Below, piece by piece: positions 1 through 8,959 of a stretch of 43,593 nucleotides of DNA; position 1 is the first letter of the stretch, and every line of letters starts with the position of its first letter. Below the pieces are notes generated by a model. It was not told the DNA's origin. It was given only the letters and a program-made list of their open reading frames with translations, and did no database searches. The stretch is from JBKHYJ01 sp046565505. Lineage in GTDB: Bacteria > Acidobacteriota > Blastocatellia > UBA7656. Where the stretch lies: assembly GCA_046565505.1 (NCBI GenBank), contig JBKHYJ010000134.1, forward strand, positions 1 through 43,593, given 5' to 3'. The position numbers and the translations under genes are program-made.

Positions 1-2026
1 CGGGCGACCAGGTGGTCGAGCCCGTGTTGCTCATGGTGACGGAGACGGCGGCGGGCTGGCCGGCGGTCATGGCCGCCGGCACGCTCTGCGACACGAACGA
101 CGCCCCGTTCGTACCACCTCCGCCGCCACCGCCTCCACCGCCGCTTCCAACGGTTATAGAGACGTTCGCGGACATTTGCCCGAACAGCGACGTCGCGTCC
201 CTCGCAAGTCGCCACTGGAAGTTGTAGGTGCCAGGGGCCGTGGGCGCTATAGCCTGAAACGAAACGTTGAGCTGTTGGCCAGCGGCCACGGTGAAGGGCG
301 AGAGCATGACCGTGTTGCCCCCCCACGTCGTGTTATTAAGAGGGTTCTGTGAAACCAGTCTCAGCGCGCCCGAGGGCCCGTCCCAGGTCTGAGTCCCCGT
401 GTTGAGCCACACGAGGTTGGCTATGAACGTCTGGCCGGGCGTGAGAGTGGTCGAGACCGTTTGCGATACGAACTGTGAATCGTACGCGGTCCCCGCCGCG
501 CCTACTACGACCGAGAAAGCCTTCTGCGCCGAGCCCGAACCCGTATCCGTCACGCGGATGGTGAAGTTGTAAGTCCCGGCTGTCGTCGGACTGCCGGAGA
601 GCACGCCGCTATCGCTCAGCGACAGGCCGGGAGGCAGGGCGCCGCTCCCGGCCAGCACGCTCCAGTGATAAGGGGCCGTGCCGCCCGAGGCCGCCATAGT
701 CTGCGAGTAGGCGCTGCTGACCGTGCCGGCCGGCAGAGTCGCAGTCACTATTGACAGAGGGCCAGGGCCACCGCCTACGCCCGGATAGATGAAGGCGATC
801 CCGTTCGCGTCGTCCTGCTTGATTGACGCGCAGCGCCCATCGAAGTGAGCTATGGCGTACATCGTCGCCGTCGTGTCCGCCGAGTGGCCCAGCCCCAGCG
901 CGTGACCCATCTCATGCGTAGTGATCTCCCTGACTATACATGAATTGCCGAAGTTGCAAGACGCGTAAGGGTTGAATGATATGAAGCCCTGAGTGATCTC
1001 GAAATTAAAAGTCGTGCCGCTGACGACCTTCGGCGCGAAGCGCGCGCCGCTGTACCCGCCCCACGCCAGGATGTTGGCGCAGGTGGGGCTAGGGGAGTTC
1101 CTGCCATCGCAGTTGTTGAAGACGACGTTGATGCCCGGCGACCCTGCGCCCGTATAGCACTGGTCGAGGTTGCCGGAATACGAGACGCGCAGCGCGCAGC
1201 CGGGCACGACTGACCATGCGCTCGCCGCCGCCGCCACGTCATTTACTATCTGGCTGTTAGGCGCGCCATCGGGGTTGACGGTGTATGGGACCGGGTCGTT
1301 CGTATCGGGCTCGGGCCAGCGCGCAGGATTTGATGGGCTGATAAGGGTGAAAAGCGGCTGAATTTCTCCCCCGCCTTTGTGGTAATCCGGGGGCGCCGCC
1401 AGCTTTGGTATGTCGCGGTAATAAGTCTCTTCAAATGTGCGGGAGCGCTCGATGTTGTCCGCCAGCTTCTCGCGCACCATGCCCAAATAAGACGATAACT
1501 CCATGCGGTCGGTTGATGCGGCGCGCCGCGCGCCGACGCTCGCCGGCAGCACCACCACGTTTTCGTCGCCGGAGTCTCGGACGGCAAACTCGTGCCCCGT
1601 CTTCGGGTCTTTCACGACGGAGAATTTGCCCAGGAACATCTGGTAAGTGCGCAGGCTCCCGTCCTTCCAGGTGTCGAGGTAAAGCAACACTCTCTCGCCG
1701 CGCATGAAGTGAGGGTTGCCATAGATCACGCTGATGCGGTCGCCGACCTGCCCGCCCAGCTCTTTGATAACTATCCTGCGCTCGGTTATCTCACCTTTAA
1801 GGACTTCCTGCACTTTCAGCGTTATGTACGTATAAATGCTCGTGTGCCGTTCGTCGAAGCCGCTCTCGATAGAGAGCACTTTGGCCCTCACTATGGCGCG
1901 GGCACCGATTATCAAATCGTCGTCGGAAGGGGTGACCACCGTGGTCGCTAAAGCGGAACCAGCCGCCGCCAGTAAACAGATTAGAAGGGCCAGGGACCTG
2001 GGCCATGTTTTCAGAACGCGTTCCAT
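1..2026 (-). CDS. secreted matrixin-like zinc metalloprotease with Ig-like tail, 3' end missing
   Basis: The frame is open from ATG at 2026 to the left edge, so the C-terminus is missing (675 complete codons seen). The start has a GGAGG ribosome site 6 nt upstream and an N-terminal hydrophobic signal peptide (about residues 8-26). The zinc-binding motif HEMGHALGLGHS has its three His at residues 371, 375 and 381, with a Met-turn (ATMYA) a few residues later; this is the M10/metzincin signature. After it come a putative Ig domain of the He_PIG type (PAGTVSSAYSQTMAASGG, then LPPGLSLS), an Ig-like domain resembling the NBR1 central domain (roughly residues 505-625), a glycine run, and the start of a second copy of that domain (FVSQSVPAAMTAGQ). 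I infer an exported protease held on or near the cell surface by the Ig-like tail. The substrate is unknown. Family assignment is firm; exact domain names are from memory of the folds. Confidence 0.88.
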   Translation of the reverse strand, partial: MERVLKTWPRSLALLICLLAAAGSALATTVVTPSDDDLIIGARAIVRAKVLSIESGFDERHTSIYTYITLKVQEVLKGEITERRIVIKELGGQVGDRISVIYGNPHFMRGERVLLYLDTWKDGSLRTYQMFLGKFSVVKDPKTGHEFAVRDSGDENVVVLPASVGARRAASTDRMELSSYLGMVREKLADNIERSRTFEETYYRDIPKLAAPPDYHKGGGEIQPLFTLISPSNPARWPEPDTNDPVPYTVNPDGAPNSQIVNDVAAAASAWSVVPGCALRVSYSGNLDQCYTGAGSPGINVVFNNCDGRNSPSPTCANILAWGGYSGARFAPKVVSGTTFNFEITQGFISFNPYASCNFGNSCIVREITTHEMGHALGLGHSADTTATMYAIAHFDGRCASIKQDDANGIAFIYPGVGGGPGPLSIVTATLPAGTVSSAYSQTMAASGGTAPYHWSVLAGSGALPPGLSLSDSGVLSGSPTTAGTYNFTIRVTDTGSGSAQKAFSVVVGAAGTAYDSQFVSQTVSTTLTPGQTFIANLVWLNTGTQTWDGPSGALRLVSQNPLNNTTWGGNTVMLSPFTVAAGQQLNVSFQAIAPTAPGTYNFQWRLARDATSLFGQMSANVSITVGSGGGGGGGGGGTNGASFVSQSVPAAMTAGQPAAVSVTMSNTGSTTWSP

Positions 2027-2040
2027 AACTTGCCTCCACT

Positions 2041-2064
2041 AAGAGGAAGATTAACGTTCCTCTT
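2041..2064 (-). other. hairpin in the leader of the matrixin-like gene
   Basis: AAGAGGAA and TTCCTCTT form a perfect 8-bp stem with an 8-nt loop (2041-2048 pairing with 2057-2064). It lies between the gene's likely promoter region and its GGAGG site, about 15 nt before the start codon. It could be a 5'-leader structure or a protein-binding site; nothing in the sequence decides which. Confidence 0.4.
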
Positions 2065-2681
2065 CAGCTAAAACTCTTACAAGCCTGGATACTGCTAGAG
2101 CACTTGACGCGTTCCCACATGCCGGCCGCCGCTCATGAATCAACGTCGCGATGGGAGCAGGCCCGCCGGCATCGCTTCTCGTCTCAGACAGTCGCTGCTT
2201 GATTGTAAATAGCTTGTTGAACCGTCAAAGGGGCTTGCCTGAAACGGAGCCAGGTCGAGAGACTGCAAACCTAAATCCTGAACAGCCCGCCCAAAGCTCG
2301 CGGTGGCTCTGATGCTGAGGGAGCCTGGCTAATGCTGATACTTCTAGGGGCTATTTGAGCTTCGGTAGCCGAAGTTAATCACAAGAGAATTTCTTTGTCA
2401 AACCTAAAGACAAAGCAAGATCAGGGCCATCAATCGCTTCGGGCCGCCGGCATTTTTCGCCTCGGCCCCGACCGTCACAGAACCCGCCCCAAGCATCACC
2501 GGCTTGGGGTAAAAGAAAAAACGTTCGGCCCGACATCTCTCGCGCTGAAGAGACGACGCGGACGCGCGGGCAGTCGCTCGCCCGGCCGTGCGCGGTGAGA
2601 AAAGTAACTCTTACCGTCAGGCGCGGGCGTGCGGCTTACGAATTTTGCCAGCCACCCGCTGACGCCTTATGCGCGGTGTTA
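2065..2681. other. gene-free intergenic stretch
   Basis: No open frame here has both a convincing start and protein-like composition; a 67-codon frame at 2395-2598 is rejected. The one clear structure is an inverted repeat at 2487-2509 (CCCCAAGC, 7-nt loop, GCTTGGGG). It is followed on the plus strand by an A-rich run, not a T run, so it does not look like an intrinsic terminator for either flanking gene. Confidence 0.5.
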
Positions 2682-2711
2682 TTGACTTTCGCTCCGCTCG
2701 CACTTTACTAT
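2682..2711 (+). promoter_or_regulatory. putative sigma-70-type promoter of the glycosyltransferase gene
   Basis: A -35 box TTGACT (2682-2687), an 18-nt spacer and a -10 box TACTAT (2706-2711) lie about 50 nt before the glycosyltransferase start. The match is 5/6 and 4/6 to the consensus. This is pattern matching only. Confidence 0.45.
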
Positions 2712-2761
2712 CGCTCTTACTTACAAAATAGAACTCAGGGCAACGAGAGCAAAATACCTGG

Positions 2762-3529
2762 ATGAAGATTTCAGTTGTAATACCTGTCTACAACGAGGCG
2801 GCGACAGTCGCCGAATTGATCGGCCGCGTGCAGGGCGTGGACATCCCTAAAGAAGTGATCGTGGTTGACGACGGCTCCACGGACGGCACGCGCGAAGTAC
2901 TCGCGCGGCTCGAAAAGCGGCACGACAATCTGCGCGTATTTCTTCAGGCGAAAAATAGCGGCAAGGGCGCGGCTCTCAGGGCGGGGTTCCAACAAGCCAC
3001 TGGCGATTTCGTCCTCGTTCAGGACGCGGACCTCGAGTACGACCCGGCGGACTACCCGGCGCTGCTCAAGCCGCTCGTCGAAGGCAAAGCCGATGTCGTC
3101 TACGGCTCGCGCTTTCTGACCACGAAAGAGCACCGCGTGTTGTTCTTCTGGCACTCGGTGGGCAATCGGCTCCTCACGCTCATATCGAATATGTTCACCG
3201 ACCTGAACCTGACCGACATGGAGACCGGCTACAAGGCTTTCAGGCGCGAAGTCATACAGTCTATCAAGCTCGAGCAGGACCGCTTCGGGTTCGAGCCGGA
3301 AGTGACCGTGAAGATCGCGCGGATGAAGCTGAGAATATACGAGGTGGGCATCTCCTACTACGGCCGCACCTACGAAGAAGGCAAGAAGATCGGGTGGAAG
3401 GACGGCGTCAAGGCGCTGTGGTGCATTCTGAAGTACTCGATCAAGACCCCGACCTCGCGCTACCGGCCCTCGGAGCAGAAGCCGCCTCACCCCGCGACGA
3501 ACAAGGTCCTGGATCATTACCTGGAGTAG
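2762..3529 (+). CDS. family 2 glycosyltransferase, dolichol-phosphate mannosyltransferase-like
   Basis: This 255-residue GT-A fold enzyme likely transfers a sugar from a nucleotide-sugar donor to a polyprenyl phosphate at the inner face of the membrane. The N-terminal SVVIPVYNEAATV segment, the DDGSTDGT nucleotide-binding loop (36-43) and the metal-binding DAD (88-90, in VQDADLEYDP) are intact. The METGYKAFRREV segment is typical of the DPM1-like group. There is no C-terminal transmembrane pair, so it is the soluble, single-domain form. The start ATG follows the putative promoter by about 50 nt without a strong ribosome site. The next gene is a secreted glycosidase-like protein 117 nt downstream on the same strand, so a shared role in surface or exported glycans is possible but unproven. 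Sugar specificity cannot be read from the sequence. Confidence 0.9.
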   Translation: MKISVVIPVYNEAATVAELIGRVQGVDIPKEVIVVDDGSTDGTREVLARLEKRHDNLRVFLQAKNSGKGAALRAGFQQATGDFVLVQDADLEYDPADYPALLKPLVEGKADVVYGSRFLTTKEHRVLFFWHSVGNRLLTLISNMFTDLNLTDMETGYKAFRREVIQSIKLEQDRFGFEPEVTVKIARMKLRIYEVGISYYGRTYEEGKKIGWKDGVKALWCILKYSIKTPTSRYRPSEQKPPHPATNKVLDHYLE

Positions 3530-3646
3530 ACCCTGTGAAAGCGTAGAAGCTGCCCATGCGCGAGGGTACGCTTGCAGCCTGCCTCCATGCGCGCGGCAGT
3601 CGTGCAACGCCGCCGCGCTCCGTGTAATCAGAGTTAGTACGCCGGT

Positions 3647-5014
3647 ATGAAAATGAAAAAGATAGAGTGGTTATTGATCTATTCGCTTTGCTCTGTGATG
3701 CTGGCGCTCTCGTGCGGGTCAATCGCCAGGGCGCTCGCCGGTGGCTCCGCCGAGCCGGGCGCTAAGGCAAGCGGCGCGGCCCAGGCCGGGGCCCATCGCG
3801 CGCCGGTACTGGGCGCGGACATGACGTTCGCGGACGGCCCGCACGTGTTGATAGAGGGGTGGCGGGACAGCCGCAAGGGCGACGAGATGTCGAAGGCGTT
3901 CAAGGCCGCAGGCATCAGAAGCCTTCGTTTCAGCTCGCATGGCTTTTACAGCCCGCGCGGCCCTGAGGAAACGGCCGCGGTCAAAGCCGAAAACAAGCTG
4001 ACGAATCAATTCCCCTGGTTCCCGATAACCGACTACATCAATTACATCGTGGCCGGCGACTTCACCACGGTAGTCGGGATCAACGTCGAAGAGGGGCCGT
4101 CCGTGGCCGAAGGCGTAATCCAGGAGTTCATCAAGCGCGGGCTCAAGTCGAAGATCGTCGCCGTCGAGCTTTCAAACGAGCCGTGGCTGAACCCGCGCCC
4201 GTGGCCGCCCGAAGAATATGCCGCCCGCGCGGCCGACATCATAGAGCGTCTGACGCCTCTCGGCGTCCCCTTCGGCCTGCCGCTCACGGCCGGCAAAGAG
4301 AATAAGACCCCGACGAAGCTATCGGACAACGAGTGGAACTCGCGCATGCTCGGCGCGCTCTCGGCGCGAATCGATTTGAAGAGCAGGTCGGACATCTATG
4401 GCGTGCTGCATTTATACTCGCGCGGCGTGCGGGCCGGGAGCGTAAAGATTTTCAACGACGCGGTGAGGCCATTCGCGCCTCGCCTGCGCTACCTCGTCAC
4501 CGAGTTCAACATCAGGCTCGGGCTGGAGGGCAACCCGCACCTCGGCAATAAGTACGCGATGGAATTTGCGCGCAAGCTCGCCGACGTGATGAGCCAGCCT
4601 GATGTCGAAGCCATGTACGTGCACTCTGTCCCTTATCATTCGATAATGTACTGGGCCAACGGCAGGAAGGACGCGACGATAATCGGGTCTCGCGACCCCA
4701 GGCTCACGCGCGAAGACCTTTCGCGCGGCTGGCACCTGACGCCGGCCGGGAAGGTTTATCAGCTCTATTCGAGGCTCGCCTGGAACGGGGACGTGATCGC
4801 GTACAAGGGCGGCGGGAGGCAGAGCTACTGGGCCGTCATGTCACCCGATGGCCGGGCCATAGTGACGCTCCTCAACGACAGCGGCAAGGTTGCGAGCAAG
4901 AAAGTGAAGGTCGCCGGGAGAGAGTTCAATCTCAGCGTGCCGCCGAGGTCAATCGTATGCTTCGGCCCGGACGGCCGGGAGTTAGAGAGCCTCTCGCTGG
5001 GCGGCGAGCGCTGA
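3647..5014 (+). CDS. secreted clan GH-A-like glycoside hydrolase
   Basis: This 455-residue protein has an N-terminal hydrophobic export segment (about 8-30) and then a TIM-barrel-like pattern. ELSNEPWL places N177-E178 as the conserved Asn-Glu acid/base pair of clan GH-A, and YLVTEFN places E286 as the likely nucleophile at the end of a later strand; the spacing of about 108 residues is reasonable for the clan. A short C-terminal beta-rich part (about 380-450, with AVMSPDGRAIVTLLNDSG) resembles the accessory beta-sandwich seen in GH30/GH39/GH51-like enzymes. LALSC at the end of the signal resembles a weak lipobox but departs from the consensus. The exact GH family and substrate are not assignable by eye. 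It lies between a glycosyltransferase and a large membrane fusion, all on the plus strand. Confidence 0.72.
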   Translation: MKMKKIEWLLIYSLCSVMLALSCGSIARALAGGSAEPGAKASGAAQAGAHRAPVLGADMTFADGPHVLIEGWRDSRKGDEMSKAFKAAGIRSLRFSSHGFYSPRGPEETAAVKAENKLTNQFPWFPITDYINYIVAGDFTTVVGINVEEGPSVAEGVIQEFIKRGLKSKIVAVELSNEPWLNPRPWPPEEYAARAADIIERLTPLGVPFGLPLTAGKENKTPTKLSDNEWNSRMLGALSARIDLKSRSDIYGVLHLYSRGVRAGSVKIFNDAVRPFAPRLRYLVTEFNIRLGLEGNPHLGNKYAMEFARKLADVMSQPDVEAMYVHSVPYHSIMYWANGRKDATIIGSRDPRLTREDLSRGWHLTPAGKVYQLYSRLAWNGDVIAYKGGGRQSYWAVMSPDGRAIVTLLNDSGKVASKKVKVAGREFNLSVPPRSIVCFGPDGRELESLSLGGER

Positions 5015-5048
5015 GCGCGCGGCCGAAAGCAGTAACCACGACAGGGTT

Positions 5049-5072
5049 ATGATTCGGCATTCGCCGTATCAT
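5049..5072 (+). terminator. hairpin after the glycosidase-like gene
   Basis: ATGATTCGGC and GCCGTATCAT pair over 10 positions with one T-T mismatch around a 4-nt loop, 35 nt after the stop codon. There is no good T run after it, so it may be a weak or Rho-assisted 3' end. Confidence 0.35.
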
Positions 5073-5308
5073 TCTTGACCCCTCAGAGCCGCGCGCCGCT
5101 CTCTGCCCCCTCCCGTCCACCTTCCCTTTTCCGTTTCACCTTGTCACTCTCGCGGGCTCTCTGTAAAAATAGACTGAGGCCGCTTGGACCTGTCGCCATA
5201 GTTTCAGGCCCCGTGCAGGCGTGGGAACACCTGGCTGATTCGACGGCGGCGAATCGTAGCGCCCGTGCTATGCGCCTCGGATTTTTGATCCTCGTATAGT
5301 TGAACCGG

Positions 5309-8300
5309 ATGGTCAAATCGAAAGCAGTTATAAGCGCTGACCGGCGGGACGCGGTGTGGGTCATATTGCTCTGTTTCTTCGCCTCGGGGATGAGCGGGCT
5401 GGTCTATCAGGTCGTATGGGTCAGGGAGCTGGTGCTAGTCTTCGGCGCGACCACGTTCGCAGTCTCGACCGTGCTGACGGCTTTCATGGGCGGCCTCGCG
5501 CTGGGCAGCTTCTACTTCGGCCGCCGGTCGGAAACAATAGCGCGGCCGCTCAGGCTCTACGGGATTCTCGAAATAGGAATAGGCGCATACGGGCTCGCCG
5601 TCCCTTTCATATTCGCGGGGCTCCCGGCCGTCTACCACCCTTTCTGGCAGTGGCTACAGCTATCTTTCTTCGCGATCAGCGTCGTCCGGTTCATATTTGC
5701 GGCGCTCGTCTTGATCCTGCCGACCGCGCTGATGGGCGCGACCTTGCCTGTGCTCTCAAGCTACTACGCGCGCGACTCGGCGCGCATAGGCTTGCGCGTC
5801 GGGTCGCTCTACTCTCTCAACACATTCGGGGCGGTGCTGGGCGCGGCGGCGACAGGTTTTGTGCTGATACCTGCCCTCGGCATGCGCGCGACGACGGCGA
5901 TGGCCGCGGCCATAAATCTGCTTCTCGGCGCGGTCGCGCTCAGAGTCTCGCGTAAGGATGAATCCGAGAACGCCGCCCGGAGCCCCGGCGATGACCGCCC
6001 GGTTCAAGAAAGCTCATACGCGCAAGCGGGCCGGGCCCGGCCGCCTGAGGGGAAGAGAAGATTCTTCGCATGGCTCTTTGTTTTAATGAGGGCCTACAAG
6101 CCATTGAAGCGGGGCGGCACGGCCATCAAACAAGACGCGGGCGGCGTCAGCCCCGGCCAACGGGATTCGGCCGCCGCCGCTCCAGACAAATTGAGCCGCG
6201 TCGAGACAGTCACTGTGCTCTGCGGGTTTGCGCTCAGCGGGTTCATCGCCCTATCTTACGAGGTGATCTGGAGCCGCGTGCTCGCGCTCATAATCGGGTC
6301 GTCCGTCTATGCGTTCAGCATAATGCTGACGACTTTTCTTGTGGGGCTCGCGGCCGGGGCATCGGCCGCATCGCGCGTGGCTGATAAAATCCTGCGGCCC
6401 GCGCTGGCCTTCGCGCTGATAGAGGTCGGCGTCGGCGTCACGTCGATTGTCGGCGCGTACCTGTTCAACGACCTCCCGTACGTTTTCGTTCAGCTATACC
6501 GATGGGTCGGAAGCAATTCGTTCGGCGTGATACTGCTCGCGCGATTTTTGATCGCGTCGTTCGTGATGATATTGCCGACACTGTTGCTCGGCGCTTTGTT
6601 CCCGCTCGTGGTCAGGGCGGTATCGGCCGGCGCGCGCGCGAGCGGACGCACCGTAGGCAACGCTTACGCGGCGAACACGCTCGGCGCAATCGCGGGCTCT
6701 TTCGCGAGCGGGTTCGTCCTCATCCCCTGGCTCGGTCTGCTCGGGAGTCTCAGGCTGTGCGCGGCGCTAAACTTCGTAGTCGCCGGCGCGCTCTTCGCCG
6801 TGTCGCGCCGCGGCCCCGCGGAGAAACCGCAAACCACAGAAGCGGAGAAAGCGCGGAAACTGCGAAAAGGCGAGGGGGCTAAACGCGCCGGCCCTACCCG
6901 CGCGCCACGGCTTCGCGCGCCGCGCAGGTTCGCTCTGTCGCCGCTTCTCCCGCGTGCCGGCGTGGCCGTGTCCGCGGCCCTCGTCATCGGCATCATTTTG
7001 TTCGAGCCGCCGTGGGATTCCGAGGTGATGTCGAGCGCCGTTTACCGATACGCCCCGCAGTTGAGCAGCAAAAGCAAGCAAGAGCTCTTCGATTACCTCA
7101 AGCGCGGCCAGGGCGAGACGGTATTCTACAAAGAAGGCATCACCGCCACCGTCGCCGTCCAGCGACAGGGCGGGGGCCGCGTGCTCAAAGTCAATGGCAA
7201 GCCCGAAGCCTCGACCGCCGGCGACATGCCCACGCAGATATTGATCGGCGCGCTCCCGTTACTGGTGCGGCAGCAGACCGACGACGTGTTGCTGATCGGG
7301 TTGGGCAGCGGGGTCACGCTCGGCTCTGTCGAGCAGTTCCCCGTAAAGCGGGTCACCTGCGTCGAGCTTGAGCCCGCCGTGGTCGAAGCCTCGCGCCATT
7401 TTGAAGACGTGAACAACCGGCCGCTCTCCGACGCCCGCCTGCGAATGGTCTCGAACGATGGCCGCAATTTCATCTACACGACGGACGAGAAATTTGACGT
7501 GATCGTCTCAGAGCCGTCGAACCCCTGGCTGACGGGCGTAGCGAACCTCTTCACGCTGGAGTATTTCAGGCGAGGCGCCAGCCGCCTCAAAGACGGCGGC
7601 ATTTTCGGCCAGTGGCTACAGATTTACGAGATGGCCCCCGAAGACGTGCGCACGCTCGTGGCGACGTTCCGCGCGGCCTTCCCTTGCGTCTACGTTTTCC
7701 GCGGGGCCGAAGGCGACTTGATGCTGCTCGGCAGCAAGAGCGAGCGCCGGCTGGACCTGTCTGTAATGAAGTCGCATTTCAACGACCCCAGGATCGCCGC
7801 GGACCTCGCCCGCATTAACACCGCCTCGGCGGCCGACCTCCTCTCGCGCTTTTACATGGGGCCGGACGAGGTGAGCGGGCTCTCGGCGGGCGCTTTGCTA
7901 AACACGGACGATAACGCGCTGATAGAATTCAACGCCCCGCGCCGGGTGGGGACCGCAGAAGAGACCATCGAGCAGAACGTAAAACAACTGCTCGCGCATG
8001 CCACCTCGCCTTCGCCTTACCTCGATGGGATGTCGTCTTTCGCTCGCGGCGAGGCCGACCTGCTGGTCGAGGCCGCGCTCGGCGCCGTCAAGCGCGACGA
8101 CAGGGGCCGCGCGGAGCAGTTCGTCGGCTACGCGCTCAAGCTCGCGGACACCGCACAGGCGCACAGCATGCTCGGCGAGTTACGCTTCGCGCGCCATGAC
8201 GAGGCCGGCGCGGTCGAAGAATGGGACACGGCGCTCGCCCTGGACCCGAATCATTTCTACACCCTCGTCAACCTGGGCAAGCTCTACTTGACCAGGCAAG

Positions 8301-8794
8301 ACATTCCGCGCGCGGCCCCTTACCTCGACCGCGCCCTCGCGATTGACTCCGGCAGCGCGCGAGCCCACCACCTGCGCGGGCTCGCCTACCAGGCGGCGGG
8401 CGACAGCGCACGGGCGGCGCTCGAATACCGCAAGGCCCTGCCCGACGCCCAGTACACGCGCGGGGTTCAAACTTTTTACCTCAACTTCGGGACGGCGCTC
8501 ACGCAGATCGGGCTTTACACGGAGGCGGCGCAGATGCTCGAAGAGTACGCGCGCATGCAGCCGAATGATTTTGAGGCGCACTTCCAGCTAGGCTCCGTTT
8601 ACGAGATACTGGCCGAGCGCTCGCTCGACGACCTGATGACGCGCCGCGCGGTCGAAGAGCTGAATCGCGCGCTGTCGATTCAGCCCAACCACGCGATGGC
8701 CCATTATTATTTGAGCAAGGCCTACAGGCGGCTCGAGATGTATGACGAATCGGACCTGGAGTTCGAGCGTTACGAGCGGCTCTCCTCGCCTTAA
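5309..8794 (+). CDS. fused polytopic membrane / spermidine-synthase-like / TPR protein
   Basis: The product is 1161 residues from ATG 5309; an in-frame TTG at 5300 is an alternative, and neither has a clear ribosome site. The first half is membrane-embedded and internally duplicated. GMSGLVYQVVWVREL and GFIALSYEVIWSRVL each start a block, and each block ends in a GFVLIP segment; a charged linker (about 215-295) separates them. A Rossmann methyltransferase-like domain follows, with the SAM-type loop GLGSG at about 664 and VSEPSNPWLTG at about 733. In true polyamine synthases an Asp occupies this catalytic region; here it reads SEPSNPW, so aminopropyl transfer is doubtful. The C-terminal 240 residues are TPR repeats. 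Fused MFS/spermidine-synthase-like proteins are common in Acidobacteria and Planctomycetes, and their substrate is unknown. It probably sits in the inner membrane with the catalytic-like and TPR parts in the cytoplasm. Confidence 0.88.
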   Translation: MVKSKAVISADRRDAVWVILLCFFASGMSGLVYQVVWVRELVLVFGATTFAVSTVLTAFMGGLALGSFYFGRRSETIARPLRLYGILEIGIGAYGLAVPFIFAGLPAVYHPFWQWLQLSFFAISVVRFIFAALVLILPTALMGATLPVLSSYYARDSARIGLRVGSLYSLNTFGAVLGAAATGFVLIPALGMRATTAMAAAINLLLGAVALRVSRKDESENAARSPGDDRPVQESSYAQAGRARPPEGKRRFFAWLFVLMRAYKPLKRGGTAIKQDAGGVSPGQRDSAAAAPDKLSRVETVTVLCGFALSGFIALSYEVIWSRVLALIIGSSVYAFSIMLTTFLVGLAAGASAASRVADKILRPALAFALIEVGVGVTSIVGAYLFNDLPYVFVQLYRWVGSNSFGVILLARFLIASFVMILPTLLLGALFPLVVRAVSAGARASGRTVGNAYAANTLGAIAGSFASGFVLIPWLGLLGSLRLCAALNFVVAGALFAVSRRGPAEKPQTTEAEKARKLRKGEGAKRAGPTRAPRLRAPRRFALSPLLPRAGVAVSAALVIGIILFEPPWDSEVMSSAVYRYAPQLSSKSKQELFDYLKRGQGETVFYKEGITATVAVQRQGGGRVLKVNGKPEASTAGDMPTQILIGALPLLVRQQTDDVLLIGLGSGVTLGSVEQFPVKRVTCVELEPAVVEASRHFEDVNNRPLSDARLRMVSNDGRNFIYTTDEKFDVIVSEPSNPWLTGVANLFTLEYFRRGASRLKDGGIFGQWLQIYEMAPEDVRTLVATFRAAFPCVYVFRGAEGDLMLLGSKSERRLDLSVMKSHFNDPRIAADLARINTASAADLLSRFYMGPDEVSGLSAGALLNTDDNALIEFNAPRRVGTAEETIEQNVKQLLAHATSPSPYLDGMSSFARGEADLLVEAALGAVKRDDRGRAEQFVGYALKLADTAQAHSMLGELRFARHDEAGAVEEWDTALALDPNHFYTLVNLGKLYLTRQDIPRAAPYLDRALAIDSGSARAHHLRGLAYQAAGDSARAALEYRKALPDAQYTRGVQTFYLNFGTALTQIGLYTEAAQMLEEYARMQPNDFEAHFQLGSVYEILAERSLDDLMTRRAVEELNRALSIQPNHAMAHYYLSKAYRRLEMYDESDLEFERYERLSSP

Positions 8795-8959
8795 TCAAAA
8801 CGTGCGCGTCGCGGCCGCGCGCCGGAGAATGGATTCTGCTTGCGTTTTTCCCGAGATGGTTTAATCTATCTGGGCTGCAACTTTTGTATTGCCCGCACGT
8901 TCATAACGGGTAGCAGTGACCGCTCGCCTCTTACCGCAGGCCGAAAAGGAGAGTCCAGG

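Noticed and set aside
12..227. Plus-strand frame with a polyproline run
   Set aside because: It is the antisense of the glycine linker and Ig-like tail of the matrixin-like gene.
2395..2598. 67-codon plus-strand frame in the gap before the glycosyltransferase
   Set aside because: No ribosome site, Arg/Gly-rich composition from GC bias, and it spans an inverted repeat; no protein-like pattern.
2771..3607. 278-codon minus-strand frame over the glycosyltransferase
   Set aside because: Antisense shadow of a clear family 2 glycosyltransferase with all motifs intact on the plus strand.
8840..8959. Upstream ATG 8840 as start of the HExxH protein
   Set aside because: The first 40 residues lack a signal-peptide order, and a ribosome site plus clean signal peptide support GTG 8960.
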